DNA of 31,056 bases from Symsagittifera roscoffensis (GCF_963678635.1 NW_026971680.1:1-31056); one strand, 5' to 3'; positions 19,269-30,921 are shown, counted from the first letter of the stretch. The notes: generated from the letters alone by a model not told the origin. Numbers and translations: made by a program.

Positions 19269-19721
19269 CTAGTTTCTGGTTAGAACATAAATAATGGATA
19301 AATAATTTTTTTTCCGAATGAGTCGTTTCTTTGCAATACTAGGCATCTTTTTGACTCCTTTCCATCTTAAGTTATGTTGAACTGCTCGATTAAGCTGATT
19401 GAATATTTCTCCGCTTGAATTAACAATACTTGAATAGAATCTGTGTTTGAACAAAGTGTACAGACAACCAATTTCTTGATATATGTGTACATATTTATCT
19501 AATATCTGCAAAATTTGGCTAATAGATGTTCCTATTAAAACCAAATGGAACTTACAATTCTCCAAAGAACATAGTGAGTTGTGGGTAGAGACACAAAAGT
19601 CATGGGTTACTATGTATTTTTCGTAAAAATCACTGGAAACGGAACTGTTTAGCGATTTCTTACAATAATCTGAATAAAATCTGGGAAGAGCTAGACGTAT
19701 AGCAGCAGCCAGCTGGAACAA
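19269..19721 (-). CDS. Uncharacterised 150-codon minus-strand frame
   Basis: The frame starts MFQLAAAIRLALPRFYSDY and ends KKRLIRKKNYLSIIYVLTRN. Composition is protein-like: Cys-containing middle (FCVSTHNSLCSLENC), then HIYQEIGCLYTLFKHRFYSS and NQLNRAVQHNLRWKGVKK. A textbook 50-nt intron in minus sense lies inside it, donor GTAAGTTCC at 19555 and acceptor ATTTTGCAG ending at 19506. Splicing it shifts frame and favours an upstream frame MTFVSLPTTHYVLWRI joined to ILDKYVHIYQEIG. So the gene may be real but with a different N-terminal half. The last 17 codons lie in the part of repeat B also seen at the window end. No family is recognised. Confidence 0.4.
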   Translation of the reverse strand: MFQLAAAIRLALPRFYSDYCKKSLNSSVSSDFYEKYIVTHDFCVSTHNSLCSLENCKFHLVLIGTSISQILQILDKYVHIYQEIGCLYTLFKHRFYSSIVNSSGEIFNQLNRAVQHNLRWKGVKKMPSIAKKRLIRKKNYLSIIYVLTRN

Positions 19722-19761
19722 TGATTTTGCTGAGAATTATGGATTCACTTAGTAGAAGTAA

Positions 19762-20398
19762 CACCTACGCAATTTCGATGTATTCAAAATCCATACAAAA
19801 CTTTCCATATTTGGTACTCTTTCCATATATGGAAATCGCGATGACTCATATTGTTTCCTTCAATTTACATTTAATCTCGAAACCAATTCTCTCATTTCCC
19901 CCTCGTCTGATCAGTTTGCTCTTCAAACATGTACTCAAGAGAAAACACTAGTCCCAATTATATTGAATTCTCAAAAAAATCAAATAAGAATTGGGAGGTT
20001 TGTTTGATTCCAAAAACCCAACAAGGGGAAAATTTATTTGCACAGTGCTTTCAACTACTAAAATTAATCATTTGGAACAATTTTAAATATCCCAACAAGT
20101 CTATCTTAGTGAAAAACAAGGAGAAGCATTATCGGCAATCCGGAATACTGTTATTCACGATCCTGAAAATCTTGGACTCGTACCTAAATATGAAGCCAAA
20201 TCTGGCAAAGAATCAACTATGGATCAGGAGCTCGACATCTGTATTAAAGTATATGAAACAGCAATTTACAACATGAGAAGGATTTGTGTCAGAATCAAGA
20301 AGTACAGCGTGAACAAGCCACCCTACTTTCAGATTCGACTCTTCACTGCAAAAAAGAATGAAGCAATGAAACAAGTCGCCTATGTCAAAATGGAGTAA
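19762..20398 (+). CDS. Gene X: two-exon fragment with chimeric 3' end
   Basis: Exon 2 (20110-20398) follows TCTATCTTAG and reads EKQGEALSAIRNTVIHDPEN through SVNKPPYFQIRLFTAKKN to VAYVKME and TAA. It has the composition of a real folded protein. Exon 1 ends at 19997; a GTTTGT donor gives a 112-nt intron and the frame joins as GGG AGT GAA. Exon 1 is open back to 19762 (YGNRDDSYCFLQFTFNLET, then FALQTCTQEKTLVPIIL). A credible start within it is an acceptor at 19914, and no ATG is in frame, so upstream exons are missing or unseen. From 20385 the sequence is cassette repeat, so the last four codons and stop come from the breakpoint. I do not recognise the family; a soluble protein is likely. Confidence 0.5.
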
Positions 20399-20479
20399 CT
20401 TGGCTAATCTAACAGCTCTTATACACATCTACATCGATAGGCAGAGAGCTCAATTTTTATTTTTACTTTATTGTTACAG
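20395..20479 (+). promoter_or_regulatory. Candidate 85-nt intron or outron before cassette 3
   Basis: GTAACTTGGCTAATCTAAC to TTATTGTTACAG has GT..AG ends and a CTAAC-like branch sequence. If used, it would splice gene X (…VKM) onto the alternative cassette frame (RILRRSEAWEPIF). If only the acceptor is used, for trans-splicing, it gives the MGTDIS protein. Confidence 0.35.
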
Positions 20480-20503
20480 CAGGATCCTCCGACGTTCAGA
20501 AGC

Positions 20504-21043
20504 ATGGGAACCGATATTTCCAAGATTTCTCACGAGTCACACTCGGACAGCGATTCAGTGGATGCGGTTAGTCGTACATCTGTCATCTCGTGGTCTGGAA
20601 GTTACAGCTCAGGTGGGGGGAGCTCACTCGGGTTCCATAGAGTCGGGGGGTTTCCGGGGTGGGAGCCGATTTTGGGAGACCTCGGTGAAGTCGATGACGA
20701 ATTTGGAGATGCGGGAATCCCACCTCCTCCAGATAGTCCTGTGATTCGAAGGAGGTCGTCAAACACGAAGCTTCAAATTGAGCCTGATAGTCATTTAGAG
20801 GATATAGAACAGGACCTGGAAAACTTGAGCGATAAAAGTGTTATTGGAGATGATGTTGAAAAGTTGTCACAAGATGATGAAGACAGCTTGTAAAATAGTT
20901 TCGGAAGGCGTTTGCAGTATATGTAAAAAAGCCTGTACAGAGTTTGAATATTTAATCATTTTTTGCGAAATTGTTTCAGTAAAAAGTTCAACCAGCATAC
21001 TCGAAACAAAATTATTCCCACTACAAGTTCTGATCTTAGATAA
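20504..21043 (+). CDS. Cassette gene, copy 3
   Basis: The predicted protein is identical to copies 1 and 2: exon 1 at 20504-20889, intron 20890-20979, exon 2 at 20980-21043; the unspliced stop is at 20891-20893. It differs only in what lies upstream: gene X ends directly before its acceptor, rather than satellite spacer. Any promoter located beyond 20385 would therefore differ from that of the other copies, and this copy could be expressed as part of, or downstream of, gene X. Function unknown. Confidence 0.6.
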
Positions 21044-21179
21044 TTCCACAACCACCAATTGTAAAGGTGGCCACATTTTGAACCCTGGATATTCTGAGAA
21101 GCATAAATCGCGGCTTTTAGGATAATTACAGCAATCATAATTTTATCAAGTTTCAACTTTATCAGACAGTAGTATATGT

Positions 21180-21635
21180 CGGGAGAGAGGACCCCCATGT
21201 ATTAACATAGGCTATAGAGTATCCCGTCCTCTCCCTATGTATTAAGATAGGGAATAGGTTTCCCAATGTATTAAGATACCAGGTTTCTGATGGTAAATTT
21301 TTTTCGGCGGCCGAACTTCCCATGTATAGCGTATAGAATTCCTTATGTATTAGAAATTCATTGCAGGAAATTAAAAACTCATTTGGATAGGAAAAAGGTT
21401 TACTAATGTTTTAAGATAGGGAATGGTAAGATTTTCAGATGGTAAGATGGTAAGTTTTAGAAAAAAATTTTGGCGCCCGATCTTACCATGTTTTAAGATA
21501 GTGTTTTAGATTTCCCACGTATTAGAAAAGTGTATAGATATCCCTAGGTATAAGGATTAGAAATTCATTGTATTAATATAGGGAATAGGTTTCCCAATGT
21601 ATTAAAATAGGAAACGGTAAGGTTTCGAAGTGATG
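21180..21635. repeat. Hairpin and ATGTATTAAGATAGG array, copy 3
   Basis: Copy of 9451-9900 with a few substitutions (for example AAAACTCATTT for AAAAGTCATTT near 21377). The array is uninterrupted, as in copy 2. Confidence 0.7.
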
Positions 21636-23456
21636 CTAAGAGAATGATAAGAAAAACGGTATTTTTTTTGGTTTTGGGTTAAAATGTCTAGTTTTTTCGC
21701 CAAAATCTTGGCACGTGTTATGTAGTTTTTGAGTATTACGTATAGATTGTGTAATGGAGTTTTTATGTTTTTTGGTTCATGGTAAGTCAATGGTAAGATG
21801 TGCAAAAATTTGGAAACTTTTATCAAAAAAATTGAAATTTATTCGAAAAACTTCAAAACACGATAAGATTTGATATAGTTTGACTTAATAACCATTGTTT
21901 CAGACTTAATAACCATTATTTTTTAAAACAGTTTTCAATCCAGCTTAAACTATGCTGAAACCTACTGAAACTTCGAAAAAAGTCAAAGTTTTGGAAAAAA
22001 TTGCAAAAATTTCAAGTTTTTGTAAAAAAATTGCAGAAATTATAAGATTTTAGACAGAATTGCGAAAATTTCAAGGTTTTGACTAGTTTTTTGTTGCTTC
22101 TGATCTAATTGAAAAATCATACAAACGTGTGGAGTTAAAAATTAAGCTCAAATTGTATTTTAATTGGCATCATGCTGAGACAGTGATACAATACTTTGAA
22201 TGAAAATATGGATATGATAGAGTTTGAAATATGATAAAGTAAACCCTAGTTTTGAAATATGATAAAGCTTACCGTATTTTGAGCTAAAAAGTAGTTTATA
22301 TAATGCTCTGAACATTAAAGCTTATTTTATCTGAATCAATATTGAAACTTCCGATTTCTCAGGAAAATAGTGTAGATAATCGTAATTTTCGAGAAAGTAA
22401 AATGACAACCTAGATCAAACTCCATGATTCAACTCCTCAGTTTTTTTCTCAGTGATTAACTTATTTTTGTTTAAAAATTACACTATCTTAGAAGTTTCTT
22501 ACGTTAATAATAAAAATAGGTTAGGGATTATTGACGAAAAGTGAACATTTAACTGCTAAAACTGACTAAAATTGGTGTAAAATTTTGTTAAAAGTATATT
22601 AGATTGGATGAAATTCAACAAAATCTTCTTCAAAATTGATTATTATCTCTCCGCTTCTACAAAAATTTTTCTTGATTTTTTTGTGGAAATTTTTTATGTT
22701 TTAAGGTTATTCTTGCTCTCTGCTTATCACATGTTTTCGCTTTTGAACCCACTTTGCTACAAAATTTAGTCAGAACAGGGGAATTTAGAAGAAAATAGTA
22801 TCAATTGAACAAACTATTTGCTGGCAGAGATAAAATTAGGGATCATTAACTATCACTTTTTTTGCAAAATAGTTATTAAATCGCTTTTTAAACTTGATTT
22901 TTATGCTTTTTAATCTAAGTGAGAAAGAATTGGTGCTATTTAAAGCATTCAAAACTACATGTAAGAATTGAGAATACAAAGCTGTAACTTTACGTTGGGC
23001 TTTTAGAACAAATTAAGAGCAATTCTTTTGTTTATAATCTGAAAACCTTCGGAATTAGAAATACGCAAGTGCACCTAATTCCAATTTTCTGCAACATCTA
23101 AATATTTCTGAAAGAACACTCCTTAAAAAACTCGATTTAGAAAAGCACACCAAGATGCAATCCGTATCTGTTTCATCTACTATCTTCCAACTTAATCCAA
23201 TTTGAAAAAAGTTTACTTCAAAATTGAGTTTTTGATGGGAAAATAAATCATTTGAACAAAACTTCAAAAATCCGAAGCAGAATTAAAAGCATAATTTTTT
23301 TTTATCGAAAACTTCAAATGATTTTCTCAACTTGATAACTGTATATTGCTGTTTTAACTCTGAACTTCTATACGGAAGTAAATTTTTGGTTGAGAATGTT
23401 GTATAATACTAAGTTGAAGTTTTCAAAAGTCAGCAAAAACGTACATATATTTTTTT
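21636..23456. other. AT-rich non-coding stretch, second copy
   Basis: Copy of 9901-11721. A small insertion near 22570 and homopolymer changes are the main differences. I see no gene in it. Confidence 0.5.
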
Positions 23457-23634
23457 ATCTTTTCTAGGTCAGTTATCAATTTCTTTTCTGAAATTGTCAA
23501 AAAAACAGTAGAAAACCTTGGTTCTGAAAAAATCAACCCCTATAATCTGCATCTTTTCTAGGTCAGTTATCAGTTTTTCATTTCTGAAATTGTCAAAAAA
23601 ACAATAGAAAACCTTGATTCTGAAAAAATCAACC
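23457..23634. repeat. Two-copy direct repeat of ~82 bp, second copy
   Basis: Copy of 11722-11897. Its second unit ends AAATCAACCACAT, four bases longer than in the first copy. Confidence 0.85.
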
Positions 23635-24189
23635 ACATATTATCTGCTCAACAACGCACTATTCTATGAAACCTTTTACCAGCCCTAAACAAGCAAAACT
23701 TTGTAATAGTAACTAGACAAAACGTTGCAATTAGTCGATGTTTTAAAAATATCTATTTTGTTACAGTTTTTCAACAAACACTTAAGCACTCATTAGCGTA
23801 TGTTATTTACTTTTACTACAAATTTATCTCATTGAAATCTCCGCAAGCTTGCAACCAATGTTTTTGATGTACATGAGTTTGTACTGTACATGAAAGATTT
23901 TTGGATCAGTTGCCATTGAAAGTTTTACGACAGTATGAACTCAATTGTTGCTGGTTTTATCATCAATCAGAACATTTGAATAAAAAAATGACATATCAAG
24001 AATAGTGATGAAAACACTGTATAAATTTTACTAAGTTTTTTTTCAAATTTATTGTATAGACATTTCAGATTCAGTTAAAATAAAAATTCATAGTAACTTC
24101 AGTTTTTAATTTAAAAAAAACTAATTATACCCTCTCTAGGAGTGCGTTTCGATATTGCTCAGCACATATTTTATCATTATGTTGACCTT

Positions 24190-24252
24190 CAGTAATGCTT
24201 CTTCAGTAATGCTTCTTTATCAGTAATGCTTCTTTATCAGTAATGCTTCTTC
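24190..24252. repeat. Short tandem repeat TCAGTAATGCTTCTTTA, second copy
   Basis: Copy of 12451-12513, with the second unit restored to the consensus GCTTC. Confidence 0.85.
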
Positions 24253-24475
24253 TTGATATGATTAGTGAGCACCTCACTGCTATTTGTATAAAAGTTAAAA
24301 TTGGAACACTTTAAAACGCCACAGTGCTTAAGTTGTCTTGACGCATCTTTACGTGTGTACTCTCTGCCACGTTCAAGGCATGCAACTCTTTCGTTTCTAT
24401 TCAGTGATGGCAACTAAATAAGTATAAAAAGAACTTGAGAAAAAATGGGAGATTTAGAAAGTCCCAAGTTTTCAG

Positions 24476-24559
24476 AAAGAAAAATTGAATAGCCTCAAGA
24501 GTGAAGGAAATAAACAAAAACAGTTATGTGAACTTTTGAACCAATTGTTTTTAACGTGA
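24476..24559 (+). pseudogene. Exon-like remnant, second copy
   Basis: Copy of 12737-12820 with GAA changed to AAA at the third codon (KEKLNSLKSEG). The TTTTCAG acceptor and GTATAA donor are retained. Confidence 0.3.
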
Positions 24560-24634
24560 AAGAAAAACAGAATGGACTTGCTTTTTAGACTAGCTGAAAT
24601 AAAAATTATCCAATCAAGTCATTGAAATTTCAAA

Positions 24635-26434
24635 AGGTTTGCTATCAACCAACCAGAATCAAGAATTACTTGAAGGACACTTTTTTCTAAAAATCTTTTT
24701 TGATATCAACCAATCAGAATCGAGCTTCAATGGTCATAGAAAATTCAACAACTTTAATGTCATCCAATCAAACCTGAGCTCTACTTCTCATGTTTTTTCA
24801 ACAATTTTGATATCAACAATCGAGCATTCCTTCACAGGTAATTTTTGTGGTAATCACCGATCAGAATGAAGTGTTAGTATATTTTAAAATACTTTGTAGA
24901 TCAGAACCAAATTATGTTTATGAAACTTCCAAATCTATCAATTTTATTGAACTTTTCCAACATAACTAACATATACAATTGACACCCGAGTGAGAAAAAT
25001 GAGACTTTTTGTTTGACTTATATTATTGTTTCGAGACTCAATTCAAATTTTGAAATTTCGATCAAAGTTTTTCCAATTTTTTCTGTTTCTAACCGGTGCA
25101 AACAATCAGAATCGAGCAATACTTATAAGGAAATTTTTATCTTTTTTGATATCAACCACTCAGAACCCAGCTTCGATGATCATGGAATGTTCAAAAAATT
25201 TGATGTCAACCAATCAGAATTGAGCTCTACTTCTCATGGATTTTCGAATATTTTTGATATCAAACAATTGAGCCTTACTTCACAGGTAATATTTGTGGTA
25301 ATAACCAATCAGAATGAAAAATTAGCAGATTTTAAAATACTTTGTAGATCAGAACCAAACTATCTTTATGAAATTTCCAACTCTATCAGTTTTTTTTGAA
25401 CTTTTCCAACATAACTAACATATACAATTGACACCCGAGTCAGAAAAAATAGATTTTTTGTCTGGCTTATATTATGTTTTTTTTTCGATACTCAAATCAA
25501 ATTTTGAAATTTCGATCAACACTTTTTCATTTTTGCGAATTCTAACCAGTGCAACCAATGAGACTCGAGCAATACTTATAAGGAAGTTGTTATCTTTTTT
25601 GATATCAACCAATAAGAACCGAGCTTCAATGATCATGGAATGTTCAACAAATTTAATGTCAACCAATCAGAATTGAGCTCTACTTCTCATGGATTTTCGA
25701 ATATTTTTGATATCAAACAATTGAGCCTTACTTCACAGGTAATATTTGTGGTAATAACCAATCAGAATGAAGAATTAGCAGATTTTAAAATACTTTGTAG
25801 ATCAGAACCAAACTATCTTTATGAAATTTCCAACTCTATCAATTTTATTGAATTTTTCTAACATAACTAACATATACAATTGACACGCGAGTGAGAAAAT
25901 GGGACTTTTTGTCTGGCTTATAATATTTTTTCGATACTCATTTGAAATTTTGAAACTTCGATCAAAATTTTTTCAATTTTTTTTCTAACCAGTGCAACCA
26001 ATCAGAAACGAGCAATGCTTATAAGGAAAGTTTTTATCTTTCTTGATATCAACCAACCAGAATCGAGCTTCAATGATCATGGAATGTTCTACAAAGTTGA
26101 TGTCAACCAATCAGAATTGAGCTCTACTTCTCATGAATTGTTGAATTTTTTTGATATCAAAAATTCGAGCCTTCCTTCACAAGTAATATTTGTGTTAATA
26201 ACCAATCAGAATAAAGTGTTCACAGATTTTAAATTACTATTTGGATCAAAATAAAACTGAGTTTATGAAACTTCCCAATCAATCAATTTTAATGTTGTTT
26301 TTTTAACATAACGAATATGTACATTCGACACCAAAGTGAGATTTCTTGTCTGGTTTATATTATTTTTTCGATCTTCATTTCAAATTTTGAAATATCGATC
26401 AAACTTTTTTCGATTTGTTCTATTTCTAACCAGT
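24635..26434 (+). repeat. Four tandem ~450-bp CCAATCAG-rich units, second copy
   Basis: Copy of 12896-14695 with the same four units in the same order and only isolated substitutions (for example one GAA to AAA near 25318). The CCAATCAG motifs are retained. Confidence 0.9.
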
Positions 26435-26643
26435 GAAAGAAGAAATTACCATAATATACTTTTTCATCTCTTTCGTTTTGGTATATTGTAATATAAACAA
26501 CCGGAAGTCTTTTAAGTTTGAAAAGTCAGTCGAACGATTTTCTGACAAATCTAGACTTTGTATTTGTATCAAAGTCAAAGCAAAAATTGTGTTTCAAGTC
26601 TGGCATATCTTTAGTTTTTGTTTCATAGGCTCTTCTATGGCAA

Positions 26644-26674
26644 TGACGTCATTCTTTAACTAGAAATGACGTCA
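26644..26674. promoter_or_regulatory. Pair of TGACGTCA sites, second copy
   Basis: Sites at 26644-26651 and 26667-26674, same spacing as in the first copy. The third equivalent site is at 29680-29687. Confidence 0.45.
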
Positions 26675-26911
26675 CCAACTACGCAACTTTGCAAGTATGG
26701 AGAAATTTTATAATTTTCCATTTAAGATAATCAACCAATCAGAACTCTGCAGTTTTTAGACATAAGTTTGGATCAAAAAAATTAATTTTACAATAATTCC
26801 AATCAATAAACATTTGAACTTCCTCAAGTTACTCTACAATAAAAACAAAAACATTCCGTGTGATTTCCTTATTGATGAAATAGATGTAGATTCTTTTTTT
26901 TTCACAATTTT

Positions 26912-27337
26912 TTGGACGTTTATGTTGTCAAAGTTAGAGTTCTCCGGCTAAGTAAAGATCTATTTAGAAACACTCGTTCAACCAAAGATTTAAATATTGT
27001 TTATCAAAGCTATAAACTTACTGCTGAGTTACACCTGACATTGAAAGATATTTTATTTATTTTAGAACTATTGAACTTGATCAAAAAGTCGTATGATAAT
27101 ACATCAAAGACTCTTTTTATTCCTTACCCGATACCCAAAGCTACCCAGCAAAGTTCTTTTTTTCTCCACTTGTTTAAAGATTTTCAATGCTCAAAATCCT
27201 CCTTGATCCGGTTTAGAATCAGATTTCCAGAGATTTGCTTGGAAAAACTTTTAATCTTTGAGCTATCCCCTCAAATTTTCATCAAAAATAAAGAACTTGA
27301 CTATCTACTCAAAAATCAGCAATTTTCCATTAATTAA
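26912..27337 (+). pseudogene. Longer version of the 15173 frame (141 codons)
   Basis: It is identical to copy 1 up to the RIRFPE stretch, then continues in frame (ICLEKLLIFELSPQIFIKN) to a stop after QQFSIN, because two bases present in copy 1 are absent here. The extension looks as protein-like as the rest, so this copy is probably closer to the ancestral reading frame. It has no ATG and no recognised family. It may be an internal or terminal exon. Confidence 0.35.
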
Positions 27338-27531
27338 AAACATAAAAAATCAATTAACTTGATGAAATTTTTTTTGGAATTGCTACATTTTATAATTTTC
27401 CTTCTGGTGTTACTTATATCGGCAATATTTTGTATTTTTGGGCAAACAACTTTTGGTCATTTATTTTTGCTATTTGTTTTGCAAAAATTTTGACTTATTT
27501 GGTAGATTTAAATCCTTAAACGGGTTCTCTA

Positions 27532-27728
27532 ATTGGATACGACAACAAAAACAAAAGATTTTTTTGTGATTGAATTGACAATGTCTCTAAGTTTTGAAAT
27601 GGAACTTTGTTTCCGATTGGAGACGACTTTTCTATAGAATTTCCAAAAAAGGACGCTAAAACCTGATTGGAGACGACTACAGACCAAATATGGAAAGTCA
27701 GTTCTGATTGGTTGAACCCACACAATCG
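27532..27728 (-). repeat. Reverse-orientation CCAAT motifs, second copy
   Basis: Copy of 15795-15990; motifs GATTGGAGACGACT and CTGATTGGTTGAACC are kept. Confidence 0.6.
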
Positions 27729-27913
27729 AGTTGAAGGTATTTGTTTATTTTCAACTTAACTATCGTCAACTACCTCCTCTCTCAGCTCTAAGTAATTTAG
27801 TTTCAGTTTATCTCTTGTCAACTACATCCTCTCTCAACACTAAATCCTTCTTGTTTTTACTTTTAACTTAAATTATTACTCAAAATGATCTTCTCAGTGC
27901 AAAACAGCAACTC

Positions 27914-28321
27914 ATGTACTCTGTAGAACTTTCGACTGATCTAGTGCAAATTCAAGTGCGAGAAAGAGTCTCGGAGGTTTTTTTGGCACGAATCGATATC
28001 CCAATCCAAGTCTGGTATATGGTGGAAGTGATGCGAAGGGATTTCAACGAACATCGTATGATGCAAATACCCATGGCAGAGAGCCAGCTTGGAGAAGTGC
28101 AAATGATGGAGGACGTGGCTGAGCAAGTGGGAATGAACTACCACAACACTCCTGACTCTAGATATGTGGCTCAACCAGTGGAAGATTTCCTCTTTCCTTG
28201 GGAGGAAGCAGGATCAGCCGAAAACCCCATGACAAAGGTGAAGATGAAGGCTTATCGGAACCAATGTCACCTCCAGCTCGACAACAACCATTACAACCTC
28301 GTCCTGCTCTGCGTTCTATAG
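27914..28321 (+). CDS. Uncharacterised 135-residue protein, copy 2
   Basis: Copy of the 16177 frame with one visible residue change (SPDL to STDL, CCT to ACT) and the same CTTCTCAG acceptor ahead of the ATG. The competing Gly/Ser-rich frame has the same internal stops here, so any decay came before the duplication. Function unknown. Confidence 0.4.
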   Translation: MYSVELSTDLVQIQVRERVSEVFLARIDIPIQVWYMVEVMRRDFNEHRMMQIPMAESQLGEVQMMEDVAEQVGMNYHNTPDSRYVAQPVEDFLFPWEEAGSAENPMTKVKMKAYRNQCHLQLDNNHYNLVLLCVL

Positions 28322-28498
28322 AGAACCTCCAGAACTCTTAACAGCTCTATGATTGAATATCTTTTTTTGTAAATAGTTTTTTTTTGATATTTACTTTGTA
28401 GCACTCTGATTTCGCACACATCTTAAGAATCGTGATTGTTTTTTGCAAACAGATTAGAGAAGAAACAATAGAAAATTTGTACACAAGGAAAAATACCT

Positions 28499-29000
28499 GA
28501 TCTTTTGTTGCATCTTGTCAAAAACAAACTCACATAATTTTGCTTTTTAATGAAAAAAATGAAATATTTTTGGCATTTTGTAGGAAAAAAATGAAGTACT
28601 TTTCTCAAATTGTCAAAAAAATTGAAACACGTTTCGCATTTTGTAGAAAAAAGTGAAACAATTTTCGCAATTTGTAGGAAAAAAGTGAAAAACTTTTCGC
28701 ATTTTGTCGGAAAAAGTGAAACCCTTTTCGCATCTTGTCAAAAAAATTGAAACACTTTTCGCAGTTGGAAGCAAAAAGTAATTTGTTTTCCGCATTTGTT
28801 GGAAAAAAGTCAAACACTTATTTCATACGCTTGAAAAAAAAATACTTTTCACCTTTTGCTGAAAAAATTGAAAAAAAATTGTATTCTGTCGAAAAAAGTG
28901 AAACAAATTTCTCATTTTGTCAAAAAAATGAACACTTCTCGAGTTTTTTATAAGAAATGATCAATACTTTTAGCATCTTGTCCAAATAAATTATGACAAT
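28499..29000. repeat. ~31-bp tandem array, copy 2
   Basis: Copy of 16764-17262 with the same order of unit variants and a few substitutions (for example TTCACCTTTTGC for TTCACATTTTGC). Confidence 0.88.
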
Positions 29001-30156
29001 TTTTCTTGCACAGTTAATTATTAATCTCTATGAAATTCTTTTTTTGTTCAAAATTTAATCCTTTAGAAAACTAATTTTTGCATGTCTGTTGATCAGAAAC
29101 AATAGAAAACCAATGTATTAACATAGGTAATAGCGATGAAAGTCATCAATATAGAAGTTTTTAAGCAATAAGTCAATATGTTTTGTTTTCATTAAAACTT
29201 TGCATTTTTTGTTTAATTATTTAAGAAAATAAGGTACAATTTTGCATAATCTTTGAAAAAATAAAGAAAAAACATGCATTTTACCAAAATCTCAAATATC
29301 TTTGCACACTTGTGAAAAATCTTAAACATTTTTTAAAAATTGAAAAAAGATTTCAAAAAAATTTTAAGCATCTTGCAAAAATTCTTGACCGTTTTTTTTG
29401 CCCACACAAAAAGAACTATGATTTTAAATGTTATAAGCTGCTCAAGCTGGAAAAAAAAGTTTGACAAGGTTTTTAAAACAAATTTTCAATTACCATTAAA
29501 AAAATTATTTGAAAAAAAAACAATCCGAGGTTCTGACATGATTCTCGACGGAGCTAAGAAGGTGTCTTTTAAATTATTCAGGCAAAAATAAAGCAATTTT
29601 ACCTGAGAAAATGACTTCATTACACTTTAGCACTCACAACTGAACAGTAAAACTTGTAAAATATTTCCACCAGAGAAATTGACGTCATCATTCATCAACT
29701 TCTAGAATTTTCTAATTTTTAGAATCTACAGAATAACTCCTCAAATTTTGTAAAAGGTAATTGCACATTAACTTCTGGAATTATCCAAAAAAAAATTAGT
29801 CAATTAGAACTCCAGACCTAATTCTAAGGTAATGAGATTGATCAAAACATTTTTAGATTTTATTGAACTTGCTAGTTTTTTAAATCTAAATGAAGATACT
29901 CAGCCAAGGTTGTGATTCTTAGAAATAGTTTTCAAGGAAATTCTTCTTTTTTAAAAAAACGTTCATAATTATTTTCAGGACAAAAAAAAACTATTTATTC
30001 TACAAAACCCTTTAGAAAAAATTTAAGTCAACGAAGTGTTGAAAAATTTTTGAATGAACTCAAAAAGTTTTAGGGAACGTCAGCAAAATCTTCAGTTGAA
30101 AATTATAGATTTTAGTTTATTGGAAAATCTCCTACAGTTCAGCTCATTCTATCAAC
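29001..30156. other. AT-rich stretch without a recognised gene, second copy
   Basis: Copy of 17263-18420. The ATGTATTAACATAGG motif is present near 29114 and TGACGTCA at 29680. A Lys-rich low-complexity frame (29340-29591) is lengthened by a homopolymer change and is not called. Confidence 0.5.
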
Positions 30157-30525
30157 ATGGGTAGAATTTTGAGAAGAAACAGAAATCTATCCCAAAAGCT
30201 TAAACCAATCATAGTAGAACGGGTGAGTTACTGCATCCAGTTTGAACTTGGTACCGAAACTGTCAAGATTCTCAAATTTAAAAAATTCTCCCAGGCTAGT
30301 GAGCAAATTCTTATAGATCTTTCAGTATGGAGAGAACTCGAGAGTAAAAGACTTGGAGATTTAGAAAAGAATTGGCTATGTCTAAGTCACCTTCGAGAAC
30401 AAAGTACGGGTTTTCATATGATTCAATTGAAAAATCTTTCGATGAAATTTTGGATCTGGGATACGGAAATAGTAAATAGTTTTCAATTGCTTACTACAAA
30501 TCCAAAGAAATGTTTCAGTCCCTGA
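30157..30525 (+). CDS. Uncharacterised 122-residue frame, copy 2
   Basis: Copy of the 18421 frame with Leu at residue 5. The overlapping MSKSPSRT frame with its 47-nt GTAAAT..TTTCAG intron is also intact here (ATG 30378; exon ends 30471; exon 2 at 30519-30538). Neither copy resolves which frame is used. Confidence 0.4.
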   Translation: MGRILRRNRNLSQKLKPIIVERVSYCIQFELGTETVKILKFKKFSQASEQILIDLSVWRELESKRLGDLEKNWLCLSHLREQSTGFHMIQLKNLSMKFWIWDTEIVNSFQLLTTNPKKCFSP

Positions 30526-30602
30526 AGAATTTGCCTAGTTGATTGGCAAAAAATTAAAACAATTTAAGATAGAAGGTACAAGAATAAAAATTGAAGCTTC
30601 AG

Positions 30603-30680
30603 CAGGATAACTTAGCTCTGTTCAGAAGAAAACATGGTGTGGCACATGAAGAAGAAAGTGACAAGGAACTCGCAAATTAA
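30603..30680 (+). pseudogene. Exon-like remnant QDNLALFRRKHG..., second copy
   Basis: Copy of 18867-18944, 25 codons after a GAAGCTTCAG acceptor, unchanged. Confidence 0.3.
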
Positions 30681-30903
30681 CTCAGTTTTGTTTCAAATAT
30701 ATATTTTTTGTCTCTTCACACAATTATTAATTTTTCCTTTTTGCTTATTTAAATTGGTTTTTCTGCTCATTTGAATTAAGCCTTTCTGAACTAAAGCTTC
30801 GTTTTTAAAGATTTGTCATTGTAAATTGTGAAGAACACATTTAAAGACAATTGATTATTTTATCACAAAGATTACATAATCACTATGCACAACAAGGACA
30901 ATC

Positions 30904-30921
30904 AATAAAGCAATCAATAAA
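30904..30921 (+). terminator. Two AATAAA signals, second copy
   Basis: AATAAA at 30904-30909 and 30916-30921, copies of those at 19168-19185. Confidence 0.35.

Larger units (their letters stand above)
8656..19320. repeat. Large direct repeat B, copy 1
   Basis: This matches 20385-31056 throughout, at an offset that drifts from 11729 to 11739 and back to 11736 through small indels. Left of 8656 the sequences differ (satellite spacer against gene X). The right limit is set by the window end, not by loss of similarity, so the true unit could be 8656-20384 in tandem. Confidence 0.95.
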
